Assembly (NCBI GenBank): GCA_903918755.1 | Contig: CAIXFN010000085.1 | Location: 19,344 to 83,343, forward strand | Source: an uncultured Pedosphaera sp. | GTDB lineage: Bacteria > Verrucomicrobiota > Verrucomicrobiia > Limisphaerales > Pedosphaeraceae | Length of the DNA: 64,000 nucleotides | Direction of reading: 5' to 3' | Shown: positions 1 through 8,269 of the stretch, piece after piece | How positions within the stretch are numbered: position 1 is the stretch's first letter | Layout: the number at the start of each line of letters is the position of its first letter | The notes under the pieces: model-generated | What the model saw: only the letters and a program-made list of their open reading frames with translations | Told to the model about the DNA's origin: nothing | Database searches by the model: none | Translations under genes and position numbers: made by a program

Positions 1-439
1 CGGCGATGCGTTTGCCAATAATTTGCGTCTGACCATCCGGCCCGACCTGGCCGATTTCCTGCGAGGCGTACATGGCCTGCGGTTCCTTCCGCTGGCGTTC
101 GTAATAATCCCAAAAAGTGCCAAAGGCGACGGGGTAGAGGAGGTCGTCGTCGCAAAGATACAAGATCAGTTCGCCCGTCAAGGTCCCGGAATTGAGCACA
201 TTATTGAAACACCAACTCGCCATATTGGTGGTCTTGAACATCTCCTTGGTTTCGCCGGACGGGATGATGCGGAAGCGGGGATCCTTCAGGTAATCGAAAA
301 ACCCCTGGTTTAGCAGGACGCCGCTGTCCACCAGCACCGCTTCCCAATCCTGAAACTTCTGGTCCAGCACGCTCTGCACCGCCTGTTTCACGTAATCCGG
401 CTTGTTATGCGAGACGATGATGATGCTGATTTTGGCCAT
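1..439 (-). CDS. Family 2 glycosyltransferase, N-terminal 146 codons (runs off window)
   Basis: The protein starts MAKISIIIVSHNKPDYVKQA, the first beta-alpha unit of a GT-A/GT2 fold. A DDD triplet in LYLCDDDLLYP (about residue 109) is the expected metal and nucleotide-sugar binding DXD motif. The ATG is at 439 and the frame stays open to base 1, so the C-terminus lies outside the window. It is the last visible gene of a minus-strand cluster (radical SAM, PLP dehydratase, ThDP E1 pair), and 56 bases separate it from the radical SAM gene. A role in transferring an unusual sugar made by that cluster is inferred. The GT2 fold is well supported; the acceptor and sugar are unknown. Confidence 0.85.
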   Translation of the reverse strand, partial: MAKISIIIVSHNKPDYVKQAVQSVLDQKFQDWEAVLVDSGVLLNQGFFDYLKDPRFRIIPSGETKEMFKTTNMASWCFNNVLNSGTLTGELILYLCDDDLLYPVAFGTFWDYYERQRKEPQAMYASQEIGQVGPDGQTQIIGKRIA

Positions 440-495
440 GGCAAAAAAGAGCCTTCGCCGCGGGGGAAAGCGCGCAGCGTCGGCGAAAGGATGCG

Positions 496-2031
496 TCAGG
501 CAGCTTGGGGTTCGAGTAGCTTGCGGCGGAGTTTAATCTTCGCCATGGCTTCGACGTTCGCCCGCTGGGGCGCGCCAAATTTGCGTTCCACCAACTTGAG
601 GAACGGTTCGTGGGTGAAATATTTCTGCCACGCTTCGTCGCGGAATTTCAACACCTCCGCCGCTGTGCAATGGCGCGTGGGCAGGGGCTGGCTTTCGTAG
701 GACAAGAAGGCGTAACCCGCGTAGGAATCAGGCAGGGCCCAGCCGTTGGCGCGCGCTGTGTTGTAGAGCGGGCTGCCGGGCAGCGCCTGGCACGGATACA
801 TGTTCACCATTTCCGTGTTCAATTCCAGGGCGAGATCCAGGGTGTCCTGCATGGACTTCTGGGTGTCATCCGGGAAACCGAAAATGTAATTGGAAATGAT
901 GTTCAGGCCCGCGTCCTGAATCGTCTTGGCGATGTGGCGGATGTTGACTTCCTGGAAGGACCCTTTTGAAACCTCGCTGCGGATCACCTGGCTCGCGGCT
1001 TCCACGCCCAAGGCCAGCCAACCGATCCCGGCCTGCCGGAACAACTCCAAATAATTCGGCCGCACCGTGTCGATGCGCGAATAGGACCACATCCGGAACT
1101 TGTGCCCGCGTTCCACGATGCCTTTCAACAGCGGCTCGTAGTAATTCTTGTTCAGGAAAAACATCTCGTCGGATAACCGGATGGTTTCCACGCCCATGTT
1201 GGCGAGCTTGTCGAATTCGCCGAGAATGAATTCCGGCGACCAGAACCGCATGTTCGGCGAGTTGGCCGACACCGTGCCTTCCGCGTTGTCCACGCGGTTC
1301 ACGATGTTGATCATGCAGAAGTCGCACTTGAACTTGCAGCCCAGCGAGGTGTAGATCGCCGCAAACGGCGTCCGCAAATTGTGGTTGAACTCGGCATGCC
1401 AGAAATGTGCGCGGTAAAGATCGAGCGGTCGGTTGCGGTAGGGGAGCAGGTCCCAAGCGTAACCCGGCAGGTCGATGTCCATGCGTTCATGGGGCACGAC
1501 GTGTTCGGGCGGGTTGAGCTGCGGGGCGCCGTTCAACTTGTGACCGATGCCTTTGACTTTGAGGAGGTCTCCCCCCTTCAGGTCGGTCTTCAGAAGGTTA
1601 TGCAGGGCATACACCCCTTCGTTCAGGAGCACCAAATCCACCGCCGGATGCGCCAGCACTTCCAGCGGCAGCGCGCTGACGTGGGAGCCGACCAGACAGG
1701 TGACCACCTCGGGATGTTCCGCCTTGAGCCGCGTGGACAGCGCGTTCGCGCCGATCATGTTGGTCGTGCCTGAATTCGGGTTCTGGCCGTAAACGACAAA
1801 GCAGACCAGTCGGGCCTTGGCTTCGCTGATGCGTTGCACCGCCGCCGCCTCGCTCAACCGTTCGGCGCCGCAATCGAGGATCGCCACCCCAAAACCTTTG
1901 GCCCGGCAACTTTGCGCGAGCAGGAGGCACCACGTGGGTGGTTCAATGGCCGCGTAATCCCGGCTCAAGTCCTGATAGGCTTGGGCCGAGGCGTCCGCGT
2001 TGACAAACAAAACATCAAGTGGTCGGTTCAT
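496..2031 (-). CDS. B12-binding-type radical SAM protein
   Basis: This 511-residue protein has the layout of the BchE-like class: an N-terminal Rossmann-like domain of the B12-binding type (residues about 1-180) and a radical SAM TIM barrel. The [4Fe-4S]-SAM motif is CKFKCDFC (Cys232, Cys236, Cys239). I do not see the classical DxHxxG cobalamin motif, which is often degenerate in this class. Downstream sequence such as RIDTVRPNYLELFRQAG and ALGVEAASQ is typical of the barrel. It sits between a GT2 gene and a ColD-like dehydratase, so a C-methylation or rearrangement of a sugar or lipid intermediate is plausible. The reaction itself cannot be read from the sequence. Confidence 0.85.
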   Translation of the reverse strand: MNRPLDVLFVNADASAQAYQDLSRDYAAIEPPTWCLLLAQSCRAKGFGVAILDCGAERLSEAAAVQRISEAKARLVCFVVYGQNPNSGTTNMIGANALSTRLKAEHPEVVTCLVGSHVSALPLEVLAHPAVDLVLLNEGVYALHNLLKTDLKGGDLLKVKGIGHKLNGAPQLNPPEHVVPHERMDIDLPGYAWDLLPYRNRPLDLYRAHFWHAEFNHNLRTPFAAIYTSLGCKFKCDFCMINIVNRVDNAEGTVSANSPNMRFWSPEFILGEFDKLANMGVETIRLSDEMFFLNKNYYEPLLKGIVERGHKFRMWSYSRIDTVRPNYLELFRQAGIGWLALGVEAASQVIRSEVSKGSFQEVNIRHIAKTIQDAGLNIISNYIFGFPDDTQKSMQDTLDLALELNTEMVNMYPCQALPGSPLYNTARANGWALPDSYAGYAFLSYESQPLPTRHCTAAEVLKFRDEAWQKYFTHEPFLKLVERKFGAPQRANVEAMAKIKLRRKLLEPQAA

Positions 2032-2083
2032 GGTTCAAATTAACTGCCAGGGTCGAACCGCGCCGGTTCCGCGGAACCGGATT

Positions 2084-3286
2084 TCAACCCAACCCGTTCA
2101 ACAAGGCGCACAACCGGGGAATCTTCGCGGCATTCAAGTCCGGATAGTTGCCGATATAGTACCCGAAGAAGTGAACATGGTCCACCTTGGGGTATTTTTC
2201 AAATTCCCGGTCGCCAACCAGTTTGCGCGCGTACGGCTGGCGGAGTTGGTTGCCGCCCCCGGCGGTACCCCGGCGGAATTCCACGCCTTCGCGGCGCAGC
2301 ATTTGCTCCACTTGATCCCGCAGCCCGGGATCGGGATTCTTCAGCACCAGGGTGAACGCGTAATTGCAACTGCCTTCCAGGTCGAAATCGGTCCGATACT
2401 TGGCCGGATCCAGGCCGCCCAGAAATGCCCGCAGGTTCCGGGTGCGCACTTCGTTGTTTTCATCCAGGCGTTTCAACTGGGAGCGGCCGAGGACGGCGTT
2501 GATTTCCGTGCTCCGGACGTTGTAGGCGGGGAACGCGAAAATGAAATCCGGGTTCAGGTCGGGGTGGTTGGTCTTGTACTGTTCCTTGACCTGCGGCGAG
2601 ATCGCCTCGCGCGTCATGCCATGCGACCGCAGCATCCGCACCGTCTCGTACCACCGTTCATCGTTGGTGCAGATCATGCCCCCTTCGATGGTGCTCATAT
2701 GATGGGCGTAGTAGTACGAGAAGTTCGAAACCAACCCGTAGCTGCCGAGTTTCCGGCCCTTAAAGGTCGCGCCGTGTGATTCGCAGACGTCCTCAATCAG
2801 CGGAATGCCCCGGGCCTGCAGTTCATCCAGCAATTTCTGGGTCAAACCGTTGTAGCCCAGAACGTGCGTGAGGAACACCGCGCGGGTTTGGGGCGTGATT
2901 TTCGCCAGGATTTCGTCGCTGTCCATGCACAGGGTCTGCGGATTGATATCCGTAAAAACGGGTTTGAAACCGTTTTGCAGCACCGAGGCGATGTCCGAGA
3001 CCCACGTCAGTGTGGGCACAATAATTTCACCGAGACCGGCGATTTCGCGCAAGGCGGCGATCGTCACCAGATTGGCCGAGGCGCCCGAATTGACGAACAC
3101 GCTGTATTTCATTCCCAACCACTGGGACCACTCCTCTTCAAAGGCGCGGACATTGCGGGATTGGGTCAGGATCGGATTATCCTGGCGCAGGAATTTAATC
3201 ACGGTGTCGAGATCGGACCGCGTGATGTTGTTATTCATCAGCGGCCAGTCGAGACCGGCGGCGGGAAGGCTGGCTGGGGGCGTCAT
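2084..3286 (-). CDS. DegT/DnrJ-fold PLP protein with His in place of catalytic Lys (ColD/RfbH-like 3-dehydratase)
   Basis: This 400-residue fold-type I PLP protein belongs to the DegT/DnrJ/EryC1/StrS family (SGASANLVTIAALRE, EDVCESHGA, NVRSTEINAVLGRSQ). Where aminotransferases have the Schiff-base lysine (SFHPxKN), this protein reads SYYYAHHMSTIEGG, with His195 at the lysine position. Known proteins with this change are GDP-4-keto-6-deoxymannose 3-dehydratase ColD and the CDP-sugar dehydratase E1 (RfbH), which remove the C3 hydroxyl of a 4-keto-6-deoxysugar. The length (about 400) fits ColD better than E1 (about 437). The ATG at 3286 keeps the DWPL segment that aligns with the ColD N-terminus. 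The gene follows the E1-beta stop by 3 bases, so it is in an operon. Substrate nucleotide unknown. Confidence 0.87.
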   Translation of the reverse strand: MTPPASLPAAGLDWPLMNNNITRSDLDTVIKFLRQDNPILTQSRNVRAFEEEWSQWLGMKYSVFVNSGASANLVTIAALREIAGLGEIIVPTLTWVSDIASVLQNGFKPVFTDINPQTLCMDSDEILAKITPQTRAVFLTHVLGYNGLTQKLLDELQARGIPLIEDVCESHGATFKGRKLGSYGLVSNFSYYYAHHMSTIEGGMICTNDERWYETVRMLRSHGMTREAISPQVKEQYKTNHPDLNPDFIFAFPAYNVRSTEINAVLGRSQLKRLDENNEVRTRNLRAFLGGLDPAKYRTDFDLEGSCNYAFTLVLKNPDPGLRDQVEQMLRREGVEFRRGTAGGGNQLRQPYARKLVGDREFEKYPKVDHVHFFGYYIGNYPDLNAAKIPRLCALLNGLG

Positions 3287-3289
3287 CTC

Positions 3290-4348
3290 CTAGAAAGGTC
3301 CTTTGAAATCAATGCATTGCAAATCCGCCCGCTCTTCGGGCATCCAAGTCGTTCCCGGGCGCACCAGGCAATGGGCTGCGGCGGCCACATCCCGCGAAGT
3401 GGGGTAGAAACTCGCTTCCAAGGCGGGGGTGGTCGGACAAGTGACCGGGGCGAAACCCATGCGATGGATTTTGATCGGGCGTTCATCCTGCAACCGCTCC
3501 GCGACCTGGGCGGCGATTTCAGCGCTGGCACCGCAGGTGGTCCAGCCGTTGTCCACAACCACGAGCCGCCCCGTCTTCCGGACGGAGGCTACGATCGTAT
3601 CGATGTCCAGCGGACTGAGCCAGATCGGGTCGATGACTTCCGCGCTGATCCCGACCGTGGCCAGGTAGCGTTGGGCCCGCAGGCATTCCAATTGCATGTA
3701 GGAAATGCCCACCAGCGTGATGTCCTCCCCGATGGCGGTGATGCGCGCCTTGCCCATGGGCACGGTGTAGGACGCTTCGGGCACCGGCCCTTTTTGGAAA
3801 TGGAGAATGCGATGCTCCACGTACATGACGGGATTGTTATCCCGGATGGCCTCGATCAGGCAGCCCTTGGCGTCATACGGAGTGGTGGGGGCCACCACGC
3901 GCAGGCCGGGGACGTGCATGAAAAAGGAATATAACCCCTGGGAATGCTGCGCGCCCTGCCCCCAGCTTTTGCCAATCATCGAGCGAACCACCAGGGGCAC
4001 GTTGACCTTGCCGCCATACATGTAGCGGCTTTTGGCCGCCACGTTGATGAGCTGGTTCATGGCCAGCAGGAGGAAATCCATGCGGATATGCACGTGGATC
4101 GGGCGCAAGCCCGCCAGCGCCATGCCGATGGCCGCACCCGTCATGGCGTCTTCCGCCAGGGGAGTGCCGAACACCCGTTCCTTACCGTACTTTTGGAGCA
4201 GGCCCTTGGTGGTGCCCTGGATGGCCTTCGGGTCGTCCACGTCCAGACCGAAAATGACGACCGAGGGGTCGCGGCCCATTTCCTGGTCCGTGGCCTCACG
4301 AAGGGCCTCGGTGTAAGTGATGATTCGATCCAGGTCAGGCTTCGTCAT
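3290..4348 (-). CDS. ThDP-dependent E1 component, beta subunit (pyruvate/acetoin dehydrogenase-like)
   Basis: This 352-residue protein has the transketolase pyrimidine-binding domain and C-terminal domain of 2-oxoacid dehydrogenase E1-beta. VFGTPLAEDAMTGAAIGMAL carries the glutamate expected to activate ThDP, and VAAKSRYMYGGK and VRSMIGKSWGQGAQHSQ are family signatures. The ATG at 4348 (MTKPDLDRIITYTEALREA) begins the domain; longer frames only add a compositionally odd leader antisense to no known domain. It overlaps the E1-alpha gene by 14 bases, which suggests coupled translation of a heterotetramer. No lipoyl E2 or E3 gene is nearby, so it probably acts outside a dehydrogenase complex, for example transferring a two-carbon unit to a keto-sugar. 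Confidence 0.9.
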   Translation of the reverse strand: MTKPDLDRIITYTEALREATDQEMGRDPSVVIFGLDVDDPKAIQGTTKGLLQKYGKERVFGTPLAEDAMTGAAIGMALAGLRPIHVHIRMDFLLLAMNQLINVAAKSRYMYGGKVNVPLVVRSMIGKSWGQGAQHSQGLYSFFMHVPGLRVVAPTTPYDAKGCLIEAIRDNNPVMYVEHRILHFQKGPVPEASYTVPMGKARITAIGEDITLVGISYMQLECLRAQRYLATVGISAEVIDPIWLSPLDIDTIVASVRKTGRLVVVDNGWTTCGASAEIAAQVAERLQDERPIKIHRMGFAPVTCPTTPALEASFYPTSRDVAAAAHCLVRPGTTWMPEERADLQCIDFKGPF

Positions 4349-5279
4349 AGACGGCGGTGTAAAGTTCGGATTGGGCGGGGAAGGGACTGGCTTCCGCAAA
4401 GGCGAAGGCCTCCCGGATTTCCGCCTCAATGGCGGCTTCAATGGGTTGGCGCACAGAAGAATCCAGAAGCGCGCCAATGCGGGGCACCTGGTCATCCTGC
4501 ATCCACGGCTCGGCTTCAGAACGCACGCGGTAACCGAGGTTGTAATCCTCGTTCGGTCCCACATGCTCCTTCCAGCGATAGGTCATGCACTCAAAGAAAT
4601 ACGGTCCGGGTTGACCCGCTCGGAGGGCATCCACCGCGGCTTTGACCCGCTCGTAAACCTTGAACACGTCATTGTGCTCGATGCGCTCGGACACCATCCC
4701 GTAAGCCCGGGCGCGTTCCCAGATGTTGGCCTGCGCCTGGCGCAGTTTCTGGTGCGTGTGAATGGCGTATTGGTTGTTTTCGCAGATGAAAATCAACGGC
4801 AGGGCCTTCAGCGCGGCGAAATTGAGGCTTTCGTGGAATACGCCCTCATCCGTGGCGCCATCCCCCATGAAACTCACGACCACGGCGTCCTTCCGCTGGT
4901 ATTTAAGGGCGTACGCATAACCGACCGCGTTGGCAATCGTGGTGCCGACCACTGCCGAAGTGCCCATGATGCCCTTGGGCAGGTCAATCAGATGCATTGA
5001 GCCCCCTTTGCCGCGGGCGGCGCCGGTGTCTTTCCCGTAAAGCTCGGCGATCATCTGCTTCATATCCCCGCCTTTGGCGAGGTAAAGCGCATGGCTTCGG
5101 TAGGTGCCAAAAGCGATATCCCGGGTCTCCAAAGCCTCACAAACGCCCACGGCGACGGCTTCCTGGCCGATCGACAGGTGAACGGGGCTTTTGATTTTGT
5201 CCGTGGGATAGACCTTGGCGATCTCTTCCTCGACCCGGCGGATGCGATAAAGGGATTGGTACAGCGATTCGTTCGTCAT
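4335..5279 (-). CDS. ThDP-dependent E1 component, alpha subunit
   Basis: This 314-residue E1-alpha has the ThDP/Mg motif GDGATDEGVFHESLN followed by ENNQYAIHT (GDG...NN), plus HLSIGQEAVAVG near the N-terminus and RGKGGSMHL for pyrophosphate binding. I chose the ATG at 5279 (MTNESLYQSLYRIRRVEEEI) because a GGGAGG Shine-Dalgarno lies 6 bases upstream; an upstream in-frame start would bury it. The gene heads the minus-strand sugar cassette and is preceded by a sigma70-like promoter at 5360-5388. Partner of the overlapping beta subunit. The family allows pyruvate, acetoin or branched-chain oxoacid decarboxylation; the neighbours favour a specialised sugar-branching role, which is inference. Confidence 0.9.
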   Translation of the reverse strand: MTNESLYQSLYRIRRVEEEIAKVYPTDKIKSPVHLSIGQEAVAVGVCEALETRDIAFGTYRSHALYLAKGGDMKQMIAELYGKDTGAARGKGGSMHLIDLPKGIMGTSAVVGTTIANAVGYAYALKYQRKDAVVVSFMGDGATDEGVFHESLNFAALKALPLIFICENNQYAIHTHQKLRQAQANIWERARAYGMVSERIEHNDVFKVYERVKAAVDALRAGQPGPYFFECMTYRWKEHVGPNEDYNLGYRVRSEAEPWMQDDQVPRIGALLDSSVRQPIEAAIEAEIREAFAFAEASPFPAQSELYTAVYDEA

Positions 5280-5359
5280 GAACGCCCTCCCGCCAGTGCC
5301 AGGAGCGGGCAACGCGACATCACGATTCCCAAGATTGCTCGGTCGGTTAACATCGCGCG

Positions 5360-5388
5360 ATTTTTAAGTCCCGCACTTCAAGTGTCAA
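5360..5388 (-). promoter_or_regulatory. Sigma70-like promoter of the sugar cassette
   Basis: On the minus strand a perfect TTGACA (-35, 5383-5388) is followed after 17 bases by AAAAAT (-10, 5360-5365). Transcription would start near 5353, giving a leader of about 75 bases before the E1-alpha ATG. A palindrome AAAACCGGTTTT (5392-5403) lies just upstream of the -35 box and could be an operator or the end of the NUDIX transcript. Seen by eye only. Confidence 0.6.
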
Positions 5389-5445
5389 TTGGAAAACCGG
5401 TTTTTTCGGGTGCCCGTGGCATGGTTTGTCCGGAGAATGTCAGCC

Positions 5446-5994
5446 TCAACCCGGTTTTTGGGGGCCATCGAAACCGATCCGCCCTTGGGCAAGTGCGGCG
5501 AGCAAAGCAGTGTGGCTCAACGAACTGCAAAATTCCGGTTCCGCCAGCAGCGTGCGCAACGACCCCGGGTATTTCACCGGTTCCACGCCGGCTTCAAAAC
5601 GGTAATCCGGGTCGGTGGTGGGACGGGCATCCAGCGCCAGATAGCACCACATCTGGTTGCTAAACCGGCCGATGCAGGGGGCCAGGGTGCGGAGCAGTTC
5701 AAATTTGTCCGCCACGTAACCGGTTTCTTCCAACAGTTCCTTCCGGGCCGCTTCCTCCGGCGTTTCCCCGATCTCCACGTGCCCCGAGGGAACTTCCAGG
5801 CTCGTCGATCCCCGCGCCGCCCGGAATTGCCGCACGAGCAAGAGTTCGCCCTGGGTGGTCACTGCGACCACCGCCACGAAATCCGTGCAGTTGATCACGT
5901 AATGCGGATGCGGATCCCCGGCCACCCGGCGGGCCACGATCTGGAACCATTTGGTGTCAAAAACTACTTCGGGGGCGGGACTTTGGTCGTTCAT
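5446..5994 (-). CDS. NUDIX hydrolase (ADP-ribose pyrophosphatase-like)
   Basis: This 182-residue protein has a NUDIX box at residues 71-93 (GHVEIGETPEEAARKELLEE then TGY). It departs from the consensus GX5EX7REUXEEXGU only by Lys for Arg in the RE pair. The preceding SLEVPSGH resembles ADP-ribose pyrophosphatases (LEVPAG). Such enzymes cleave nucleoside diphosphates linked to another group, using metal held by the REUXEE glutamates. The ATG at 5994 gives a normal family length. It is separated from the downstream sugar cassette by 166 bases with its own promoter. Nucleotide-sugar hydrolysis is possible but cannot be distinguished from ADP-ribose. Confidence 0.88.
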   Translation of the reverse strand: MNDQSPAPEVVFDTKWFQIVARRVAGDPHPHYVINCTDFVAVVAVTTQGELLLVRQFRAARGSTSLEVPSGHVEIGETPEEAARKELLEETGYVADKFELLRTLAPCIGRFSNQMWCYLALDARPTTDPDYRFEAGVEPVKYPGSLRTLLAEPEFCSSLSHTALLAALAQGRIGFDGPQKPG

Positions 5995-6106
5995 AATTCG
6001 GCGGATTTGCTTTCCCGCAACCTAACCCGCCCCGGTTCCCCGCCGCAATCCCGATTTGACGGGCGCAGTCTTGCCGGGACGAGGTAGAAATCGCATAATT
6101 TCCTAC

Positions 6107-8152
6107 ATGCGCAAGTATCGTACGGGATGGCTGTGCCTGGTTTTGGGGCTGCTGACGCTGGCGTTGTACGCGCCGGCCGTGCGCAACGATTTTGTCAATT
6201 ACGACGATCCCGATTATGTCACGAGCAATCCTCACGTTCAGGCTGGTCTCACCCTGGCCAATGTGAAATGGGCGCTCACCACCGGCGAGGCCAGTAACTG
6301 GCACCCATTGACGTGGCTTTCCCATTGTCTGGATTATCAACTCTTTGGTGACCAACCGGCCGGCCATCATGCCACCAGCGTGATCTTGCACGCGGTCAAT
6401 GCGATCCTGGTTTTTTTGGTGTTACGGCGGTTGACCGGAGCCTTTTGGCTTGGCGCCTTTGCGGCGGCGGTGTTTGCCTGGCATCCCTTGCAGGTGGAAT
6501 CCGTGGCCTGGATTTCCGAGCGGAAAAACGTGCTGAGCACGCTGTTCTGGTGGCTGACGATGGGGTGTTACGCTGCGTACGTCACGGCCGGGCAACGAAA
6601 AACCGGGAAGGCTGGACTTTATTACGCCCTGGCGCTCGGGTGCTTCGCGGTGGGATTGCTGGCCAAGCCGATGCTGGTCACGCTGCCCTGTGTGCTGCTC
6701 CTGCTGGATTTTTGGCCGTTGCGGCGGGGGATCCTGCCTTTCGTGAAGGAATCCGGATCGGCCCCGGAAGCGGCAACCGCGGTGCCCTGGTCACGCCTGG
6801 TTCTGGAGAAGATCCCCTTTCTGCTCCTCGCGGTGGTTTCCAGTGTGGTGACGTTTTGGGTTCAGCGCACGGGCGGAGCGGTTTCCTCGCTGAACAGCCT
6901 GAGTCTGGGTGCCCGGTTGGCGAATGCGGTCGTTTCATACTGTCGATACGTGGGCAAACTCTTTTGGCCGACGGATTTGTCGGTCCTCTATCCCCATCCA
7001 GGACATTGGCCCGTGGGGGCGATCGTGGCGGCCATGCTGTTTCTCCTGGTGGTTACGGCGCTGGTTGTTTGGCAACTCCGGGAGCGACCCTACCTGGCGG
7101 TGGGTTGGTTTTGGTTTCTTGGCACCCTGGTGCCGGTGATTGGCCTGATCCAGGTGGGCGTGCAATCCATGGCGGACCGTTACATGTACGTGCCGATTAC
7201 CGGTTTGCTCTTGATGCTGACCTGGGGGGCGGCGGATTGGCTGGGACGGCAACCGGCGGCCCGATCCGCGACGGCGATGGGAGCCGGGGTGGGCCTGGGA
7301 CTTTGCGTGCTCCTGACGATGGGACAGATCCGCTATTGGCGGAACAGTCAGGACCTGTTTCGCCACGCGGTGGTGGTCACGCGCGATAACTATCTGGCCT
7401 ACAATAACCTTGGCTATTTTTTGGACCACGAAGGCCAGGTGGATGAAGCCCTGACCAATTATCAAAAATCCATCGCCATCAATCCGAATTACGACGAAGC
7501 GCAAAACAACCTGGGGTATGCGCTCGCCGCCAAAGGGAGGTATGCCGAGGCGGTCGGCTATTACGAAAATGCCCTGCGGCTCAAGCCCACCCTGGCGGAA
7601 GCCCATAACAATCTCGGGAACGCGTTGGCCGACCTCGGGCGTCACTCCGAGGCGATCGAACATTACCGCATCGCGCAGCGGCTCAAGCCGGCGTATTCAG
7701 ATGCCCATGCCAATTACGGGATTGCCCTGGCCATGCAAGGCAAACTGGATGAAGCGGTGGTGGAATTGACGGAAGCCGCCCGTCTGGACCCCGAAAAACA
7801 TAGTCACCACAGCAATCTCGGCAATGCGCTCGCGCTCCAGCACAAGCTGGACGCAGCCGCAGCCGAGTTCGCGCTCGCCCTGCGGCTCAAGCCTGGCGAT
7901 GCCCAGGCGCACAACAACCTGGGAAACGTGCTGGCGGAGCAGGGCAAACTAAACGAGGCGGGCGCCGAATACGCCGAAGCATTGCGGTTGAAGCCGGAGA
8001 ATCCGGAGGCGCAATTCAACTATGCAGTGGTGCTCATTCGCCAGGATCGGCGGGACGAGGCTTTGCTCCACTTTCGTGAGACGTTGCGGCTCAACCCCAA
8101 TCATGCCGTTGCGCAACGGCAGGTGGCGGCGCTAACCGGCGGCAAGCCGTGA
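6107..8152 (+). CDS. TMTC-like membrane glycosyltransferase with C-terminal TPR repeats
   Basis: This 681-residue protein starts at the ATG at 6107 (MRKYRTGWLCLVLGLLTLAL). About 430 residues of multi-spanning membrane protein follow, with GT-C/TMTC-type features: an early YDDPDYVT acidic loop and HPLQVESVAWISERKNVLST. From about residue 440 there are at least six TPR units with a recurring ALRLKP and AHNNLGN pattern. Eukaryotic TMTC proteins with this architecture are O-mannosyltransferases; bacterial homologues are common in Verrucomicrobia and largely uncharacterised. It is divergent from the NUDIX gene across a 112-base gap. Protein glycosylation using a polyprenyl-linked sugar is the likely role (inference). 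Confidence 0.8.
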   Translation: MRKYRTGWLCLVLGLLTLALYAPAVRNDFVNYDDPDYVTSNPHVQAGLTLANVKWALTTGEASNWHPLTWLSHCLDYQLFGDQPAGHHATSVILHAVNAILVFLVLRRLTGAFWLGAFAAAVFAWHPLQVESVAWISERKNVLSTLFWWLTMGCYAAYVTAGQRKTGKAGLYYALALGCFAVGLLAKPMLVTLPCVLLLLDFWPLRRGILPFVKESGSAPEAATAVPWSRLVLEKIPFLLLAVVSSVVTFWVQRTGGAVSSLNSLSLGARLANAVVSYCRYVGKLFWPTDLSVLYPHPGHWPVGAIVAAMLFLLVVTALVVWQLRERPYLAVGWFWFLGTLVPVIGLIQVGVQSMADRYMYVPITGLLLMLTWGAADWLGRQPAARSATAMGAGVGLGLCVLLTMGQIRYWRNSQDLFRHAVVVTRDNYLAYNNLGYFLDHEGQVDEALTNYQKSIAINPNYDEAQNNLGYALAAKGRYAEAVGYYENALRLKPTLAEAHNNLGNALADLGRHSEAIEHYRIAQRLKPAYSDAHANYGIALAMQGKLDEAVVELTEAARLDPEKHSHHSNLGNALALQHKLDAAAAEFALALRLKPGDAQAHNNLGNVLAEQGKLNEAGAEYAEALRLKPENPEAQFNYAVVLIRQDRRDEALLHFRETLRLNPNHAVAQRQVAALTGGKP

Positions 8153-8269
8153 GGGCGGAAGTAAGAGGTATACTGATCCCATGGCGTCGGCGTGGGGGGC
8201 AAGTGAAGAGAGGAAACAATAGATGCTACCGCCAAACCTATTCCCTGCCACAAGATCCGAAATTGATTT

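Noticed and set aside
4349..4564. N-terminal extension of E1-beta upstream of 4348
   Set aside because: It overlaps E1-alpha for over 200 bases in another frame, and the ATG at 4348 begins the conserved domain.
3290..5279. Calling the E1 pair part of a pyruvate dehydrogenase complex
   Set aside because: No E2 or E3 in the operon and neighbours are sugar-modifying enzymes; kept as an alternative only.
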